64,000 bases of DNA. Source: Primulina eburnea. Taxonomy: Eukaryota > Streptophyta > Magnoliopsida > Lamiales > Gesneriaceae. Position numbers and translations under genes: made by a program. The notes beneath the pieces were generated by a model. The model searched no databases, had not been told where the DNA came from, and was given only the letters and a program-made list of their open reading frames with translations. The stretch lies in assembly GCF_022965805.1 (NCBI RefSeq), contig NC_133105.1, forward strand, positions 5,022,001 through 5,086,000, read 5' to 3'. Shown in pieces: positions 59,611 through 64,000 of the stretch (positions are counted from its first letter, which is position 1; every line of letters begins with the position of its first letter).

Positions 59611-59668
<58 letters not shown>
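59611..59668. repeat. (AT)n microsatellite abutting a MITE
   Basis: About 29 AT units that end directly against the MITE copy at 59669-59848. Another short TATA run follows that copy at about 59852. Confidence 0.92.
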
Positions 59669-59671
<3 letters not shown>

Positions 59672-59848
59672 GTCTCTTGTTAGACGGTCTCACGAATCTT
59701 TATCTGTGAGACATGTCAACCTTACCGATATTCACAATAAAAAATAATACTCTCAGCATAAAAATGTAATAATTTTTCATGGATTATCCAAATAAGATAT
59801 CTGTCTCACAAAAAACGATATGTGAGACCGTCTCACACAAGTTTTTGT
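59669..59848 (-). mobile_element. GTGAGAC-family MITE, full-length copy
   Basis: Minus orientation, from TAGGTCTCTTGTTAGACGG to GTGAGACCGTCTCACACAAG. TA-rich tracts on both sides suggest insertion within, or slippage next to, a TA microsatellite. Confidence 0.78.
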
Positions 59849-60174
59849 ACGTATATATATATATTTAAAAACCATTCAAACCCGATTACTCAAACCACAT
59901 CTTTTTCTTTATGATAATAACAATGAGTTGAATTATTTAAATAGGTTATTTTAGATGTCAATCTTGCAACTACAAATTTTAAATTCAAATTAAAATATGT
60001 CAAATCCAAGTTGTTTAAAGAAAAAAACAAAGATTTCAATATTTTATGTCAATTTTTCTCCGTAATATCATCTTACAAAAAAATTAATATTCTTGAGAGG
60101 CTTGTGTCATTCACAATCAAAAATTTGGGTTAGAACTTTGTCATCAAATTAGCCCTCTCAGTAACATTGGAGTA

Positions 60175-60210
60175 CCGAACCCGAACCCGAACCCGAACCC
60201 GAACCCGAAC
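60175..60210 (-). repeat. (CCGAAC)6 minisatellite
   Basis: Six perfect CCGAAC units. The complementary strand reads (GTTCGG)n with GGG runs where units join through the C. Confidence 0.93.
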
Positions 60211-61047
60211 GACTGAATCTCGGAACCACATTATATTCTCTTGTACACCAATTTTAATTCAGAAAATTGGAATTGAGAATCTTATTTGGAAAAAAACTAA
60301 TTATATAAACCACTTATAATGAGGTTATAACCTCTTAATCTTGTTTCCGTCTCCAACTTGGTTTAATATGGGTAAGTGGTGCCGCGAATGACTACACACA
60401 ATTAAGCTTACTTGCACACCAAAAAGTCCAGCACCGTCAAGAATCTCGGGTCTTCGAACAGGCAGCTTAATAAACCGGTCAAATTGATGATGGGAACGCA
60501 TATAATTTATAGTCGGCTAAAAACACATTAAAAGAACCTACGAAAAAGCGAATTCGAGACATTATTTCTATTGTGATATGTTGAAAAACATTTAAGAAGG
60601 AGAGGTGCACTTTTACTGTTCCATTGAGAGTGCTTGAAACAATATCCCTTTTCGCTTATTCTTATATTAATTGATTTTAGTTCTAAGAGAAAGGGTCGTC
60701 TTCGTTGATCAAGGTTCTCAATATATATTTAAATTTGCATGCGCTTGTTCTTCAAAAGGCGGCTGCGGAAGTTTCGGGGACGGCGCGTAATTAAAGGCAT
60801 CACCGAAAGTTGATTTTGTGGTTTGGTTTTTCTGTTTTATTGGGGCGAGATTTTGGACATATTGTCAGAAGGGTCTGCTTGATTTTTATCAGAAAATTGT
60901 TTGGTTTGTGTCGATTCTTGCTGCTTGGAGTTGAGTTGGGTAGTAAAGGTGGCGAACAGACGAGACATCAGCGAGTTCGCCAGATTTCAGGCAACAGAAG
61001 ATGTTGAGAGCACAACCACCAGCTCCGCCGCGGTGCCGTACTTCCCC

Positions 61048-62478
61048 ATGCAACAACAGGAGCAGCCAGATTACCTATTGTCTGCAGTGGTGGCACCGTC
61101 TACTCTTTCCGGATACAGAATCGTGTCAGGACAGAGGCAAGGTGACGAGATGGGGTTAAAGTCCGAACAGACTAGCAGCATCATTACTACCACTGCTATT
61201 GAAACTCTTTCCCCTGTTTATTCGTCTTCGAGCTCTGGCTCGTGGGCGGCGGGCCAGAAGAGAAGACGTGATCAAGAAGGAAGCGCCGCTCAGGTATCGG
61301 AGCAAGTTCGGATGATTTATTCTGGGTTTGAAGAGTCGTCTTCCTCGGTTAAACCTCCAGGTGGGTTTTTATTGATATTATATTATGTTTTTAAAATTTT
61401 CGATATTCTTTGGATTGTGGCATCTCTATTATCACGCCATGTTTGGTTTGATTGCTTCAAAGTTCTTTTCTTTCTTTCCTTTTTTGTTAAAAAATAAACA
61501 ATCAGTCCGAAGATTTTATTATTCTAGTGTTTTGACCTGAATTCTTATCCTTTATAATAAGTATTTGAGTTATCCTACAAATTCTGAGTTTCTAGTGTAT
61601 TTGTTTTTCATATTTTTCTTAATGAATTTTTGTGCTTATCCAATTCATTGTCAACCATTTTACCAAATTTGTCCATTTGTTAATTGTTTTTCCTTTCAGA
61701 TGCAGAGAGAAGCTCAGGTGTGACACCAGCTACTACCGCCACGGCACCACCGCCACCCATTCCCTCCTCGGCTTCAACCGCCACCGCAGCAGAACAAACT
61801 ACACAATCCGAATCCTCAACCACGACTTCACAAGAAGAGACGGGAGAAAGAAAAAGATACAGAGGAGTACGGCAGAGACCCTGGGGGAAATGGGCGGCAG
61901 AAATACGTGACCCACACAAAGCGGCCAGAGTTTGGCTTGGCACCTTCGACACGGCGGAAGCCGCGGCCAGAGCATACGACGAGGCCGCCCTGCGTTTCAG
62001 AGGCAACAGAGCCAAACTCAACTTTCCAGAAAACGTGAGACTAATGCCACCTCCTCCATCTACACAACCCACCATGTTAACTCCTACTCAGCCATCCGCT
62101 GCCGCGGCTCCCACTCTACCTCCGGCGTTCTTCCAATCCTCCGCCAGAGACTACTGGGAATACTCGCAGTTACTTCAAAACACCGCCGATTTCCAGCCGC
62201 AGCAATCCACGAATATTTTTGAGCAAATGCTGTATAATCCATCATTAGCTGGTTTATACTCAGATGCATCGGATTCTTCATCTTCTTCGCAGCCTTCATT
62301 CATATCTCAATCGGTTTCCACCTCTTCCTCTTCTTCTTCGTATCCCCTGCAGTTCTCTAGTGGCCAAACTATAAGTTTCCGTCCACCAGGGAGCGATCAA
62401 CAATATCAAAGGAGCGACCAGAATTTTCCCGCGCCGCCGTGGACCACACAGCCATATCCTCCTCCATCATCTTCTTAA
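61048..62478 (+). CDS. AP2/ERF transcription factor, group X (ABR1-like)
   Basis: Two exons: 61048-61360 (first in-frame ATG) and 61700-62478, phase 1 intron with CCAG|GTGGG and TTCAG|ATG, giving 363 residues. The frame is open upstream to 60883 and encodes VVKVANRRDISEF and FQATEDVES, which resemble the N-terminus of ABR1/ERF110-type proteins (M-C-V-x-KVAN), yet no ATG occurs there. The exon 1 product has a [10 protein letters not shown] nuclear-type basic patch. The AP2 domain (about residues 155-216) shows [20 protein letters not shown] and [20 protein letters not shown], with the Ala and Asp residues of the ERF type that bind GCC boxes. The C-terminus is Pro/Ser/Gln-rich. Group X ERFs act in ABA, wound and pathogen responses. 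The exact start is unsettled. Confidence 0.85.
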
Positions 62479-62983
62479 TTTGATTTTCAGCTGATATATT
62501 AGTGTTTTTTTTAATTATATTTATTTTGGATTTTCATAATATAACAATATAATTACATTAAATTTTAATCTTTAGCAAATATATATTAAAAATTTAAAAC
62601 TCTGCATTTTCTTGTTTAAAATTATATATAGGGTTGACACTATCGATAAAAATATATATATATTTTTTGCATATTGTATTAAGGGTTATTAAATGTTATC
62701 TGGTCAGCATTCATGAAATATTTTGAAATCATAAAACAATATTTTTCAAAACAAAAAGTAATGATTTGAGTTGATAAGCCTTAACATAAATATGAAGTCA
62801 ATTTTTAGTACATGTATCGATTTATATATATATATATATATATATATAGATAACATAAATATTTTCATTATTCTCAAATATTTTTAAAAATATATTTTTA
62901 AATATAATGAAAATTGATAGCATTTTAAATTAAATTAATCAATATCATTGTCCATATCTTATAGTCAAATATAGTTTAATAGT

Positions 62984-63161
62984 AAAAATTTGTGTGAGAC
63001 GGTTTTATGAGTCGTATTTTGTAAGATAAATTTCTTATTTGAGTCATCCATGAAAAGTATTATTTTTTATGTTAATAGTATTATTTTTTATTGTAAATAT
63101 TACTATGGTTGAATTATCTCACAAATAAAAATTCGTGAGATCGTTTTACACGAGAGATATT
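62984..63161 (+). mobile_element. GTGAGAC-family MITE, diverged copy
   Basis: Plus copy from AAAAATTTGTGTGAGACGG to TCGTTTTACACGAGAGATA. C-to-T and G-to-A changes have worn down the right palindrome, a pattern expected from decay of methylated DNA. Confidence 0.65.
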
Positions 63162-63869
63162 TTAGTTTATTTGACATCAAATTTTAAATTTAATATGAGG
63201 TGTCGTCTCTGATAAAAAAAAAAAAAACCAATATCGCAAATTTAGGTTTATCCAAAATGGCAAAATGGAAAGATATCGGGCCATTGGAATGAAAGGGAGA
63301 TTTTTACCGTAGTTTTTTTACTTTTCTTTTTAATTTAAAAATGACAAATGTATACCACTAGTTAAGTCTATGGTTCGTGTGTTTCATGCATTACGCATAT
63401 GTACGTTATATAATATATTTTATTAGTTTTGATTTAGATATTATGAATAATGCATTAATTAGAGAGATGACGTATTTTTGAATTTTTTGGTAAAAAAATT
63501 TTTTTTTTGAGGGGAGGTAAAAAATTATTAAAGTGTGATTTTCTGTACTTCATAATCTAAACAAATATGGTAACATAACACTTGGAAAAAAATGTGTGAG
63601 TTTCCTTTATTTTTAAAATTTCCGCCTAAAAATACTAGGATATTTTGCAGAAAAACTAAAAAGTAGAGAATTTTGCGGATCATATATAGTTAACTAAGAA
63701 CATCCATATTGACGCATTAATAGGTAATTATTAACATCAAATGCACCAATGTGGAGATATACATTAAAAATCTTGGCTGTCATATCAGCATCAGAATTAG
63801 TCTCATTAATTCACATAAAACAAAAAAGCCAAACATATTTTTTGAATATATATATATATTATATTATAT

Positions 63870-63908
<39 letters not shown>

Positions 63909-63940
63909 TAGTTTTGATGGATGAGTGATACTTCATCGGT

Positions 63941-64000
63941 GCTCACATAGATGTATATGATATCAAAACTAATATAGATATCACATACATCTATGTGAGC
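63941..64000. mobile_element. Foldback element cut by the window end
   Basis: GCTCACATAGATGTATATGA (63941-63960) pairs with CACATACATCTATGTGAGC ending at base 64000, around AATATAG. The upstream CTTCATCGGTGCTCACATA resembles the arms of the MITE at 6569-6681. The other outer arm should lie beyond this window. Confidence 0.55.

Larger units (their letters stand above)
55512..60882. other. Repeat-rich intergenic region without a supported gene
   Basis: Contents: a diverged MITE-like patch near 55733-55885, a 29-bp tandem duplication (56861-56918), GGGTC repeats (57847-57876), (TA)n tracts (58354-58421, 59611-59668), a MITE (59669-59848) and CCGAAC repeats (60175-60210). An open frame at 55986-56327 has no recognisable domain. 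The last few hundred bases should hold the ERF promoter and leader. Confidence 0.55.
62479..64000. other. AT-rich 3' flank with repeats
   Basis: ERF 3' flank, then (TA)n runs (62824-62847, 63851-63908), one GTGAGAC-family MITE and a foldback cut by the window edge. No gene is supported. Confidence 0.55.

Noticed and set aside
61680..62075. 131-residue minus-strand frame opposite the AP2 domain
   Set aside because: It is the antisense shadow of the ERF coding sequence.

Overview
This looks like about 64 kb of nuclear DNA from a flowering plant. It is AT-rich, most genes carry several short GT-AG introns, and the proteins belong to plant families: a PRAF-type RCC1/FYVE protein, a group A bZIP, a UPF0496 protein, a chloroplast thioredoxin y and a group X ERF. 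Protein wording and the dispersed repeats suggest an asterid, perhaps Lamiales, but this is only an impression. Exon limits below were set by hand from splice consensus, reading phase and family conservation.

Layout: 1-12.3 kb is gene-poor and holds MITEs, foldbacks and a 2.05-kb solo LTR with an exact 5-bp target duplication. 12.9-17.6 kb (+) is a PRAF-type locus whose 5' PH-domain part is decayed while the RCC1-FYVE-coiled coil-BRX part is intact. 17.6-21.2 kb is intergenic. 21.18-26.63 kb fits a non-autonomous Helitron on the minus strand with nested 5' ends, and a 350-bp TRIM retroelement lies inside it. 26.75-27.31 kb is a TIR element with a 9-bp target duplication.

From 27.6 kb the window is gene-dense: GBF4-like bZIP (-), UPF0496 protein (+), sphingomyelin synthase-like membrane protein (+, three single-base lesions), thioredoxin y (+), a 2,037-residue repeat-rich nuclear-type protein of unknown function (-, 13 exons, 11 of its 12 introns in phase 1), COG0212 5-FTHF cyclo-ligase-like protein (+), then a repeat-rich gap of about 5.4 kb and an ABR1-like ERF (+). 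62.5-64 kb is repeat-rich.

The genes show no shared pathway, as expected for a plant chromosome. The bZIP and the ERF are typical stress/ABA-type regulators; thioredoxin y and COG0212 are probably plastid proteins. A MITE family of about 180 bp with palindromic ends occurs at least 12 times across the window. I found no tRNA, rRNA or CRISPR. I see no clearly undescribed system; the most unusual items are the phase-1 exon array, the nested Helitron/TRIM and the two damaged genes.
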